Shown: positions 10,243 to 14,345 of the stretch, piece after piece
How the letters are laid out: each line of letters starts with the position of its first letter
Numbering within the stretch: the stretch's first letter is position 1
Source of the DNA: Baffinella frigidus
Lineage: Eukaryota; Cryptophyceae; Cryptomonadales; Baffinellaceae
Assembly: GCA_026770585.1 (NCBI GenBank)
Contig: MU646721.1
Coordinates: 90,877 to 105,493 of the forward strand
Direction of reading: 5' to 3'
Length of the DNA stretch: 14,617 bases
Made by a program: the position numbers and the translations under genes
Notes under the pieces: generated by a model
Databases searched by the model: none
What the model saw: only the letters and a program-made list of their open reading frames with translations
What the model was told of the DNA's origin: nothing

Positions 10243-12968
10243 GGTTAATCAATTCAAGCAGACTGAGGCAGTCCTACCTAGCTCTGCCTCAGTCGGGTTA
10301 TCTGATCGTGTCCACACCAAAAGGTAGCGAATTTGTTCCACGAAACAGGGAAATCAATGTCCGGGCTCCTCATTTTGAGGAGACCAGATTCACCACTCAG
10401 CAGACTTCGATGGGATTTTGAATAACCCATCAGCGACAAGACCCAGGACCCTACGGTCGGCAATCCGTAGGAACATAGGGGGGTTTCTGCGGGTAAGGTA
10501 ACGGAAAATGGGTTAGGTTTGACGATTTGGTTCCTGCGTAACCCGTTGTGGGGCTCAGGCAGAGCTAGGACCAGGGCCTCGGAAAACTCCTCGAATACAG
10601 GGTGTTTTTTGCGTATGGGACTCGACTACCGTAGGCTCCCAGGCTCCTAGGAAGAGACCGTGGTCCTCCACCAACCCTCACTGGAGGACCAAATCGTCGA
10701 TTTTACAACCTAGGTTTAATTGGGCAGACCCCCGTTTTCGGGAGGTCTGGCCAGGTGAACCTGGGGTTTTAAAATCGACGATTTGGTCCTCCCGTGAGGG
10801 TTGGTGGCATACAGCCGTTGGACCTAACTGAGTCTGATACCGTATACAAACTCACCTGCTACCACGCCAGAGTCTTGGAAGGGGTCGCCAAAAGTCAACA
10901 CCCCCCCCCAAGGCAGTGGTTTTCAAAAGTTGCCCACCGTACCAGGGTACGGTCCTAACGCGATCAACCTCCTTGCAATCTCATCTCGGAAGATAACTGA
11001 ATCAGTTCCTTTTCAATAGGAGGTTGAACAGGAGAATTTAGTTAGGGCGTAGTAAACTTGTTTGAGCCTCATAATTAAATGAATAGCTCCAGTTAGGGAA
11101 CTGATTCAGTTGTCTTTCGAGATGAAATCTGACGTGGTTCATAACCTCATGTCCCATCTCATCTGTCCCGAAGCGGGCCTATCCCACGCGTTTCCTGAAC
11201 TTTAGCTCTGTCCCACTTGATTTGGGCTCCTCATCAATTCGCCCCCCCCCCATTTCCAAGGTAGATTTTGCGCCCCCCCCATGAAATTCACATATGACAT
11301 TTGGAGGGGGGCGAATTAATGAGGAGCCTAAATCACAGTGGGACAGAGCTAGGAACCCGGTCCTCCCGAGCCAATCCAGGGATACTATTTAATTTAATGA
11401 AGAAGGGCAATAGAATTCACCACACAGAAGGCTCACACTAGAAATAGTCAAGCATATGGGTAGTCAATTGCGTTGCCCATTTTTATTTAGTTAAATGAAA
11501 ATGAAAAATTAATTAATTTTCCCGGATGAAAACAGGGGAAGTGGTTTGTCGCGGGTAAGGCGGGGCGGGACGTTCTGGTTCCTTTTCGCCTGGATATCCG
11601 GGCGAACATCCGTTGGAATCCAGGGCAATAGATAAAATTCTAGTACAAATCGTTTAGATGGACTGTATCCGTGAAGCCCCCGGTGGCTGCTAAGTGGCTG
11701 GGCGTGGGGGTTACCAGGGACATATCTGCGGCTTTCCGGCGCGATCTCCTGACTAATACTATTACAGTGCTGACAAATAGTATTATAGTGCTGACTATTA
11801 GTATTACAGTGAGACTAATAGTATTATAGTGCTGACAAATAGTATTATAGTGCTGACTATTAGTTTTTCAAGGTTTCCTGAACCCGGTGCTCCTAAGCAG
11901 GGGAAGTGGTTTGTCGCGGGGAAGGCGGGGCGGGACGTTCTGGTGGCCCTCGGAACACATCATCCTGCCCTCTTCTCGGACCACGTCCTCATCGGTGTTC
12001 CCCGCAATGTCCGCTGGGTGTAGGGTGTAGGGTGTAGGGTGTAGGGTGTAGGGTGTAGGGTGTAAGGTGCAGGGTGTGGGATGTAGGGTGCAGGCTGGGT
12101 AATTCTGCGACACACAGAATCCGCCTTTAGGGTGGAGGGTGGAGGGTGGAGGGTGGAGGGTGGAGGGTGTAGGGTGTCGTGGTGGCCCTCGGAACACAGC
12201 ATCCTGCCCTCTTCTCCGACCACGTCCTCATCGGTGGTCCCCGATGTAGCGTAGCGTAGGAACCAGAAAAGGGTGTTTTGCAGGGGGGGGGTTGGTACCG
12301 ATCGGGTCGCAGAAATTTGCCCTCGGAGCACAGCATCCTGCCCTCTTCTCAGACCACGTCCTTATCGGTGTTCCCCGCAATGTTCCCCGCAAAATTTCCG
12401 CAAAAGTCAACCGTCACTTCGAAAGTTGACGGGTTTGGACCTGTGCCTGTTTCGTTGCACACCAATTTTCTAGTCCGAAGCCTGCCCGGGTTCCACTCGA
12501 GAATGCTAGAGGTGCCTATTCAAAACCGAACATGTAAAGTCTTGACTACACAAATGCTCAAATTTGTACCAGGATAAGGTAAAGTAACCTCGTGCCTGGC
12601 AGAATTTATGCCAGGCACGAGGTTACTTTACCTTATCCTGGTACAAATATTTACAACTTTTTGTTTTCACATATGAATAGGCCCCTCTAGCGTTCTCGTG
12701 TGGTTAGTCCTCGTCCCGGTGCAAAACCCGATTCGACCATCGTTTTCTCTCAGACAATGTATTTTACAAAGAGTTCCTCAAGTCAACTGCCCCACAAACC
12801 CGTCAACTTAATATTTTAATTAGTACTAGTAAACAATACGTTGACGGTTTTATGGGTGAGTTGACTTTAGAGAACCCCTTTTAGAAATAGATTGTCTGAG
12901 ATGAGCTCTCCCGATGGCAGGTGAAGCGAGTTGGGTGAGCGGCTCTCCACCGGTCGAACTCACGCAAG
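1778..12968 (+). CDS. TRMU: Mitochondrial-type tRNA-specific 2-thiouridylase (TRMU/MnmA), nine exons
   Basis: Exons: 1778-2113, 2925-2975, 5487-5549, 6329-6451, 7885-7962, 8601-8728, 10014-10110, 11901-12003, 12921-12968. All join in phase, giving about 340 residues. The enzyme transfers sulfur to C2 of wobble uridine-34 in tRNAs for Lys, Gln and Glu. Residues 1-35 are Arg-rich and nearly free of acidic residues, like a mitochondrial transit peptide. The ATP PP-loop SGGVDSS is at residues 48-54. The two cysteines of the family active site appear in NPDVAC (exon 3) and GICF (exon 6). Other family motifs are EYWNEVF, TPNPD, ATGHYAR, KDQTYFLS, FPLGGL, GEHKG and HPALFSD. The family normally runs about 370-420 residues; the last part of the C-terminal barrel is not securely located. 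The ATG at 1778 is preferred over an in-frame ATG at 1628 because the duplicate's upstream stretch is frameshifted. The introns contain many partial copies of exon ends. Confidence 0.88.
2275..2441. repeat. Long foldback (near-perfect inverted repeat)
   Basis: Arms 2275-2351 and 2364-2441 are inverse copies with very few mismatches, around a 12-base loop. Termini read GGAAACAGTATAAAAATACT outward. It resembles a foldback MITE; no clear target-site duplication was seen. Confidence 0.9.
2603..2623 (+). pseudogene. Ghost of TRMU exon 2 start (copy 1)
   Basis: GGCAG|GTAAAGCTCGTGCGGGA resembles the acceptor plus the first ~20 nt of exon 2, then passes straight into CCCAACCCTAAACC repeats. Confidence 0.75.
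2624..2920. repeat. Telomere-like CCCTAAA tract
   Basis: Degenerate CCCTAAA/CCCCAAA array, C-rich on the plus strand, interrupted by the second ghost of exon 2 and running up to the exon 2 acceptor. Confidence 0.9.
2668..2691 (+). pseudogene. Ghost of TRMU exon 2 start (copy 2)
   Basis: CCCAG|GTGAAGCTCGTG plus TGCGGGATAAC is the exon 2 start with a two-base insertion, after which telomere-like repeats resume. Confidence 0.75.
2925..2975 (+). CDS. TRMU: TRMU exon 2 (EYWNEVF), GC donor
   Basis: 17 codons, [17 protein letters not shown]. The acceptor reads CTCCAG|GTG. The length between EYW and TPNPD matches the family only if the exon ends at CAG 2975, so intron 2 begins with GC (CAG|GCACGC). 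The alternative GT donor at 2970 would delete two residues. The junction GTGCAGGCACGCC reappears at 3648-3659. Confidence 0.85.
2990..3140. mobile_element. Foldback MITE-like element, CCACCRACCCTC termini (copy 1)
   Basis: Terminal inverted repeats CCACCGACCCTCAC / GTGAGGGTTGGTGG, then GGACCAAATC(A/G)TCGATTT inverted, with a central GAGACCCCGGATCCGGGGTC palindrome. It starts 14 bases after the exon 2 end. A related copy is at 10668-10807. Confidence 0.85.
3147..3417. mobile_element. 271-bp inverted-repeat element
   Basis: Ends CTACTGAAAAACCCC / GGGGTTTTCAGTAG, followed inward by CCCCGTAATTCAAA and CGAGGTG in both arms. It contains a nested hairpin (about 3258-3293, AACTGGACGCGA...), the C run, and a second local hairpin at 3343-3401. 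Confidence 0.8.
3535..3820. mobile_element. CTAGCTCTGCC-family element(s), compound
   Basis: Begins CTAGCTCTGCCTGAGTCGGG and ends ACAGAGCTGG, with an internal AGCTCTGCCTCCGTCGGG at about 3675 and a small hairpin TCTCCTCATTTTGAGGAGA at 3620-3638. Its first part matches 10278-10390 and its second part matches 6682-6826, so it looks like two elements nested or fused. Confidence 0.65.
3648..3671 (+). pseudogene. Ghost of exon 2/intron 2 junction
   Basis: TGCAGGCACGCC followed by CCCCCTCC-type sequence repeats the exon 2 end plus GC-donor intron start seen at 2971-2989. A shorter match lies at 3523-3535. Confidence 0.5.
3860..4000. mobile_element. Foldback MITE-like element, CCACTAGCCCTC termini
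   Basis: Termini CCACTAGCCCTC / GAGGGCTGGTGG with inner arms CTCAAATACTG / CAGTATTTGAG and a central GGGGTCAAAAGTGACCCC hairpin. It is absent from the matching place in the original (about 1418), so it is a clean insertion. The termini resemble those at 2990 and 10668. Confidence 0.88.
4082..4363. promoter_or_regulatory. Second copy of the divergent promoter
   Basis: Near-identical to 1497-1777, with both palindromes intact. Lying inside TRMU intron 2, it could still start transcription in either direction; this is inferred only. Confidence 0.6.
4477..4619. mobile_element. TCATCTCGAAAG-family MITE (copy 1)
   Basis: 143 bp with inverted ends TCATCTCGAAAGATAACTGA / TTATCTTTCGAGATGA, inserted in the copied TRMU exon 1 (original CAGTTTGAAGG). 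Flanks GTTC and CTTT suggest a 4-bp target duplication with changes. A second copy is at 10981-11125. Confidence 0.88.
4686..4840. mobile_element. ATCCGGGGACA-terminus MITE
   Basis: 155 bp with inverted ends ATCCGGGGACA / TGTCCCCGGAT and AT-rich interior. It interrupts GCGCACCTGCTCAAGG of the copied exon, with ACC duplicated on both sides (3-bp target duplication). Confidence 0.85.
5060..5250. mobile_element. CCACACGAGAATGC-family MITE (copy 1)
   Basis: 191 bp. Ends CCACACGAGAATGCTAGAGG and CATTCTCGAGTGG are inverted; GGGGCCTATTT / AAATAGGCCCC continue inward. It contains CACGAGGTTGGAATACC then TTATCCTGGTACAAAT, shared with the copies at 9224 and 12493. Confidence 0.88.
5465..5471 (+). promoter_or_regulatory. 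Probable intron branch point TACTAAC
   Basis: A perfect TACTAAC lies 15 nt before the acceptor AG of exon 3, an ideal branch-point sequence. The distance to the AG is short but workable. Confidence 0.55.
5487..5549 (+). CDS. TRMU: TRMU exon 3 (TPNPDVAC, first catalytic Cys)
   Basis: 21 codons between CCGCAG|GGG and AAG|GTCCCC, encoding [15 protein letters not shown] and REIKFK. The Cys of NPDVAC corresponds to the first catalytic cysteine of MnmA. The last 40 nt are copied at 5767-5806. Confidence 0.92.
5767..5806 (+). pseudogene. Ghost of TRMU exon 3 end
   Basis: An exact copy of the last 40 nt of exon 3 (encoding [12 protein letters not shown]), ending at the same AAG but followed by GCACCG in place of GTCCCC, which would be a GC donor. 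Confidence 0.93.
5986..6029. repeat. GA dinucleotide microsatellite
   Basis: About 44 bases of nearly pure AG repeats in intron 3. Confidence 0.95.
6068..6087 (+). pseudogene. Ghost of TRMU exon 4 start (copy 1)
   Basis: GTCCTGCTCGAGCACTCGCG matches the exon 4 start (GTCCTGCTAGAGCACGCGCG) after GTGCAT instead of GCGCAG. Confidence 0.75.
6195..6210 (+). pseudogene. Ghost of TRMU exon 4 start (copy 2)
   Basis: GTTCTGCTAGAGCACG follows GTGCAT and is followed by GTGAGG, a good donor. Together with CTGCAG at 6159-6164 it could act as a cryptic exon. Confidence 0.75.
6329..6451 (+). CDS. TRMU: TRMU exon 4 (ATGHYAR)
   Basis: 41 codons between GCGCAG|GTC and CAG|GTCAAT, encoding [20 protein letters not shown] then [26 protein letters not shown] and the KDQ preceding YFLS are family hallmarks. 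It follows exon 3 in phase (IKFK-VLLEHA). Confidence 0.93.
6572..6600 (+). pseudogene. Diverged ghost of TRMU exon 4 end
   Basis: CTCCTCCAGGCGGTCCACTC plus GGCTAA resembles CTCATCCAGGCGGTCGACCC plus GGCGAA of exon 4. A weaker match (GAGGCCGTCTGCCTGGCTAA, then GGACCTGG) lies at 6859-6886. Confidence 0.55.
6682..6826. mobile_element. CTAGCTCTGCC-family element
   Basis: Starts CTAGCTCTGCCTCACTCGGG and ends GAGAGCTGG. Its interior (AAGTTGACATGCTGGGTGTG, GTCAACTTTGGAGCG) aligns with 3675-3818. Confidence 0.6.
7397..7436 (+). pseudogene. Ghost of TRMU exon 5 start (copy 1)
   Basis: CTGCAG|ACATACTTCCTCTCG and onward; the frame still reads [13 protein letters not shown] before CCCCGAACCC repeats. 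Confidence 0.92.
7521..7551 (+). pseudogene. Ghost of TRMU exon 5 start (copy 2)
   Basis: CTGCAG|ACAGGCTTCCTCTCG and onward, shorter than the other copies, running into CCCCTAATCCCTAAAC. Confidence 0.9.
7631..7671 (+). pseudogene. Ghost of TRMU exon 5 start (copy 3)
   Basis: As copy 1, reading [13 protein letters not shown], then CCCCGAACCCC. Confidence 0.92.
7805..7880. repeat. Dispersed repeat shared with 13334-13415
   Basis: GTACCATTTAGTACCACGAA, GAAACGTTGCGT and AATGACCTGxCGTGGC-like blocks occur in the same order at both places. It ends next to the exon 5 acceptor. Confidence 0.7.
7885..7962 (+). CDS. TRMU: TRMU exon 5 (TYFLSS ... FPLGGL)
   Basis: 26 codons between CTGCAG|ACG and GAG|GTGCCC, encoding [14 protein letters not shown] and [12 protein letters not shown]. 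It completes KDQ-TYFLS with exon 4 and flows into VREVA of exon 6. Three partial copies of its start lie upstream (7397, 7521, 7631) and two of its end downstream. Confidence 0.93.
8159..8185 (+). pseudogene. Ghost of TRMU exon 5 end, with copied intron start
   Basis: CCCTTCGGAGGCCTCCACAA then GTCTGAG|GTGCCC matches the last 27 nt of exon 5 with two differences and the same donor. The intron sequence after it is also copied. A smaller remnant, AGTCCGAG|GTGCC, lies at 8081-8088. Confidence 0.92.
8325..8487. repeat. Telomere-like CCCTAAA tract
   Basis: Degenerate CCCTAAACC/CCCAAAACC repeats before the ghost of exon 6; short runs continue at 8560-8598 up to the true exon. Confidence 0.9.
8492..8553 (+). 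pseudogene. Ghost of TRMU exon 6 start
   Basis: Copies the first 63 nt of exon 6 (GTGCGGGAGGTAGCCGTCAA and onward to GGCATC) with one base deleted, which brings in TAA. Telomere-like repeats follow. Confidence 0.92.
8601..8728 (+). CDS. TRMU: TRMU exon 6 (GICF, second catalytic Cys)
   Basis: 42 codons plus two bases between CCGAAG|GTG and CGCAG|GTTCCA. It encodes [18 protein letters not shown], then [14 protein letters not shown] and [10 protein letters not shown]. The Cys in GICF is the second catalytic cysteine of the family. The trailing AG joins G of exon 7 to give Arg. Confidence 0.94.
8788..8853. repeat. Hairpin
   Basis: TTTGTACGGAGTTGGTCAC / GTGACCAACTCCCATACAAA arms around a ~20-base loop. 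Confidence 0.85.
9041..9182. mobile_element. 142-bp foldback element
   Basis: Outer arms CGAGTATTTCTCAGGAATAC / GTATTCCTGAACAATACTCG, inner arms TTTTGGTGTATCTT / AAGATACACCAAAA. Confidence 0.85.
9201..9223 (+). pseudogene. Possible ghost of TRMU exon 6 end
   Basis: GAGCATCCCCGAGGGTCACC then GCA resembles the exon 6 end (TACATCCCGGCGGGCCACCG). A MITE begins at the next base. Confidence 0.45.
9224..9404. mobile_element. CCACACGAGAATGC-family MITE (copy 2)
   Basis: Inverted ends CCACACGAGAATGCTGGAGG / CCAGCATTCTCGAGTAG; interior CACGAGGTTGGAATACCCTA and TCCTGGTACAA as in copy 1. Confidence 0.87.
9478..9573. repeat. Inverted repeat enclosing half of a CCACACGAGAATGC-type end
   Basis: GCCAACTGTCCGAGGTGACT and its inverse at 9554-9573 flank CTACTCAAGAATGCTGGAGC, a single MITE end. 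A separate hairpin CACGTCCGCGCCA/TGGCGCGGACGTG lies at 9406-9431. Confidence 0.75.
9702..9747 (+). pseudogene. Ghost of TRMU exon 7 start (copy 1)
   Basis: CCCAG|GGGGCAGTTTGTGACC onward, reading [14 protein letters not shown] before CCTGAACCC repeats. Confidence 0.92.
9857..9893 (+). pseudogene. Ghost of TRMU exon 7 start (copy 2)
   Basis: GGCAG|GGGGCAGTTTGTGAGC onward to GGACGAC, identical to exon 7 over about 34 bases, then unrelated sequence. Confidence 0.92.
10014..10110 (+). CDS. TRMU: TRMU exon 7 (GQFVSVDG ... [10 protein letters not shown])
   Basis: 97 nt between CCCAG|GGG and CAG|GTCACA, encoding [16 protein letters not shown] and [16 protein letters not shown]. The family motif is normally TxGQR near this position; here it is TPGQG, so Arg is replaced by Gly. 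Two partial copies of its start lie at 9702 and 9857. Confidence 0.92.
10121..10247. repeat. GGGTTGA/GGGTTCA tandem array
   Basis: About 18 seven-base units, G-rich on the plus strand, starting 11 bases after exon 7. This is the opposite polarity to the C-rich tracts upstream of exons. Confidence 0.95.
10278..10568. mobile_element. CTAGCTCTGCC-family element
   Basis: Inverted ends CTAGCTCTGCCT / CAGGCAGAGCTAG. Internal hairpin CTCCTCATTTTGAGGAG. The first ~110 bases align with 3535-3640. Confidence 0.75.
10668..10807. mobile_element. Foldback MITE-like element, CCACCAACCCTC termini (copy 2)
   Basis: Inverted ends CCACCAACCCTCAC / GTGAGGGTTGGTGG and GGACCAAATCGTCGATTTTA / AAAATCGACGATTTGGTCC. 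The core differs from the copy at 2990. Confidence 0.9.
10981..11125. mobile_element. TCATCTCGAAAG-family MITE (copy 2)
   Basis: 145 bp with ends TCATCTCGGAAGATAACTGA / GTCTTTCGAGATGA, flanked by AATC on both sides (10977-10980 and 11126-11129), a 4-bp target-site duplication. Confidence 0.9.
11203..11351. mobile_element. TAGCTCTGTCCCAC foldback element
   Basis: Almost fully self-complementary: TAGCTCTGTCCCACTTGATT and GGCTCCTCAT, then C runs, inverted at the other end. The termini relate it to the CTAGCTCTGCC family. Confidence 0.85.
11536..11580 (+). pseudogene. Ghost of TRMU exon 8 start
   Basis: AACAG|GGGAAGTGGTTTGTCGC onward to GTTCTGGTT; one internal difference from exon 8 in about 44 bases. 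That change turns GGGGAAGG into GGGTAAGG, creating a donor-like GTAAGG. Confidence 0.95.
11750..11866. repeat. Tandem array with ~22-bp unit
   Basis: Five to six units of the type TGACAAATAGTATTATAGTGC, alternating with TGACTATTAGTATTACAGTG, just upstream of exon 8. Confidence 0.9.
11901..12003 (+). CDS. TRMU: TRMU exon 8 (KWFVAGK ... HPALFSD), probable GC donor
   Basis: 34 codons plus one base from AAGCAG|GGG, encoding [18 protein letters not shown] and [16 protein letters not shown]. Two end positions are possible: CCCC|GCAATG at 12003 (GC donor) or TGG|GTGTAG at 12017. I prefer 12003 because it stays in phase with exon 9 and because both downstream partial copies stop resembling the exon at or near this base. 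Confidence 0.82.
12018..12175. repeat. GGGTGTA and GGGTGGA tandem arrays
   Basis: Seven-base GGGTGTA units (12018-12090) and GGGTGGA units (12129-12170), G-rich on the plus strand, immediately downstream of exon 8. Confidence 0.95.
12180..12242 (+). pseudogene. Ghost of TRMU exon 8 end (copy 1)
   Basis: TGGTGGCCCTCGGAACACAG onward to GGTGGTCCCC, about 60 bases closely matching exon 8, then GATGTA where the true exon has GCAATG. Confidence 0.94.
12319..12376 (+). pseudogene. Ghost of TRMU exon 8 end (copy 2)
   Basis: GCCCTCGGAGCACAGCATCC onward to GTTCCCC|GCAATG, including the intron start, followed by a second short TTCCCCGCAA. Confidence 0.94.
12493..12703. mobile_element. CCACACGAGAATGC-family MITE (copy 3) with hairpin core
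   Basis: Inverted ends CCACTCGAGAATGCTAGAGG / CTAGCGTTCTCGTGTGG. The core 12559-12646 is a near-perfect hairpin with ~40-base arms (ATTTGTACCAGGATAAGGTA onward), made from the sequence that is single in copies 1 and 2. Confidence 0.9.
12752..12905. mobile_element. Foldback element, CTCAGACAAT termini
   Basis: CTCAGACAAT / ATTGTCTGAG ends with inner inverted blocks AGTCAACT and CCGTCAAC around an AT-rich centre. Confidence 0.75.
12921..12968 (+). CDS. TRMU: TRMU exon 9 candidate (WVSGSPP)
   Basis: 48 nt between GGCAG|GTG and CAAG|GTACCC. In phase with the GC-donor end of exon 8 it reads [18 protein letters not shown], resembling the family stretch (R)xHWxxxxPP at the start of the C-terminal domain. 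The exon is short and its similarity is modest. Confidence 0.5.
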
Positions 12969-12974
12969 GTACCC

Positions 12975-13150
12975 TCAATCTTCAACCCTCGTCCCTCAGC
13001 CCTCATCCCTCAACCCTCAGCCCTCAGCCATCAACACTCAACACTCAACACTCAACACTCATCCCTCAGCCCTCAGCCCTCAACCCTCGACCCTCAACCC
13101 TCAACCCTCAACCCTCAACCCGAGTCAACCCTCAAACCTAACCCTCAACA
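12975..13150. repeat. CCCTCAA/CACTCAA telomere-like tract
   Basis: Degenerate seven-base C-rich units directly after exon 9 candidate and before the possible exon at 13157. Confidence 0.9.
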
Positions 13151-13156
13151 CTTCAG

Positions 13157-13256
13157 AGGCAAACGCCTCGCAATTCAGCGAGTGTGTAGCGTCTGTGTAC
13201 ACACCCAAATCGCGCAAGATGGTCTCTTCCTAGGAGCCCGGGCAGTGCAACACCGT
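13157..13256 (+). other. Possible remnants of TRMU C-terminal exons
   Basis: After a telomere-like tract, CTTCAG|AGGCAAACG (exon start 13157) could begin another exon; one frame gives RQTPRN, recalling the RYRQ motif of the family, but the frame required by exon 9 gives EANASQFSEC instead. Further on, TTCCTAG|GAGCCCGGG up to ACC|GTAAGC (13233-13253) could encode EPGQCNT, recalling xPGQ. Neither is secure, and no VFYxGxxCLGGG block was found. Confidence 0.25.
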
Positions 13257-13829
13257 AAGCTAACACGGCCTTGTTCAGTTATCGCACTGGTGCAAACCCT
13301 CGCTGGTAGAGCCAACGGTCACACATGGCCGGGTCAGTACGTACCATTTAGTACCACGAAACGAACCGTTGCGTCTTGACATTCTGACTAATGACCTGCC
13401 GTGGCACAGCCTGCCTGTTCAGTTATCTGATAACTAGCTACTGCAAATCCTGCCTGCTTCGGTCGCAGAAGGCTCCACCGCTCGGAGAGAGTGGCTCCCT
13501 TCTGGTTTGCATTTAGAGGAACTGCGCCAGGGTGTTGGCTTGAGTACCGGTTTTGGTACCGATTTCAGTTGAGTTTGAAGATTTTGAGCTTGAAGAAACT
13601 TTTTTGAGGTTCTTTCGGTACCATCTCGGCAGGGAGTGTTGTGCCGAGATGCAAGGGTCTTGGTTTGAGTACCTGTTTCCTGAGTTCCTTTTGCCGTCTC
13701 CGGTTCAGCACTGTCTCTCTCCCCATTGGATTCACAAGTGAACGTCGTGCTGAACCGGTGACGACGAATACAACTCAAAAACGAAAATAATATCTCGACA
13801 GGGGGTGTGGTGCGGTGCGAGTGCCGTCT

Positions 13830-14345
13830 CCGTCACCAACAACCCCTCGTCGCATGCGAGGTCTCGCCCCACCTCTCCCCCTAGCTAGGCAAACACGAAG
13901 CGGTCGTGTTTGTCAACTTAATCGTGTTTGTCAACTTAATCGTGTTTGTCAACTTAATCGTGTTTGCCAACTTAATCGTTTTTGTCCACTTAAGCGAATG
14001 ACAAACACGAAGCGGTTGTGTGTGTCAACTTGATCAACCTCGCCTTTCCCCTCGTCACATGCGAGGTCTCGCCCCACCTCTCCCCCTAATACGCAGGAGA
14101 GCTACATGTCATTTTACGCCTTACGTCCTTCTATTATTTTTCCTTGAAATCGGCAAAAGTTGCCGGAGATGCCCACAAATAGTTGACTTTGACGGCAAGG
14201 GCAACCGCCAGATAAGGCATTCCACCCGATCGGTTGCCAACTAGCTCTCCCCCGTAGTAGCGTGAAGCGGTGGTGTGTGTCAACTTAATCAACATCGCCT
14301 TTCCCCTCGTCGCATGCGAGGTCTCGCTCGCTTTTCCTAAACCCT
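13830..14345. repeat. Longer-period repeat ending CATGCGAGGTCTCGC
   Basis: A block with AGCGGTxGTGTGTGTCAACTT, CGCCTTTCCCCTCGTC and CATGCGAGGTCTCGC occurs in whole or part at 13849, 14052 and 14309; shorter AGGTCTCGCTCGCC-like matches occur at 14443 and 14530. Confidence 0.8.
13905..13994. repeat. 18-bp tandem array
   Basis: Five units of CGTGTTTGTCAACTTAAT; the first three identical, the last two diverged. Confidence 0.95.

Larger units (their letters stand above)
10111..11900 (+). other. TRMU intron 7
   Basis: 1790 bp. Begins with a G-rich telomere-like array, then four inverted-repeat elements, a ghost of the exon 8 start and a ~22-bp tandem array. No gene of its own. Confidence 0.85.
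12004..12920 (+). other. TRMU intron 8
   Basis: 917 bp if exon 9 is correct. It contains G-rich telomere-like arrays, two ghosts of the exon 8 end, a MITE and a foldback element. Confidence 0.6.

Noticed and set aside
11868-12331. Minus-strand ORFs rich in TLHP repeats
   Set aside because: They are translations of the seven-base GGGTGTA/GGGTGGA arrays and of the antisense of exon 8 copies.
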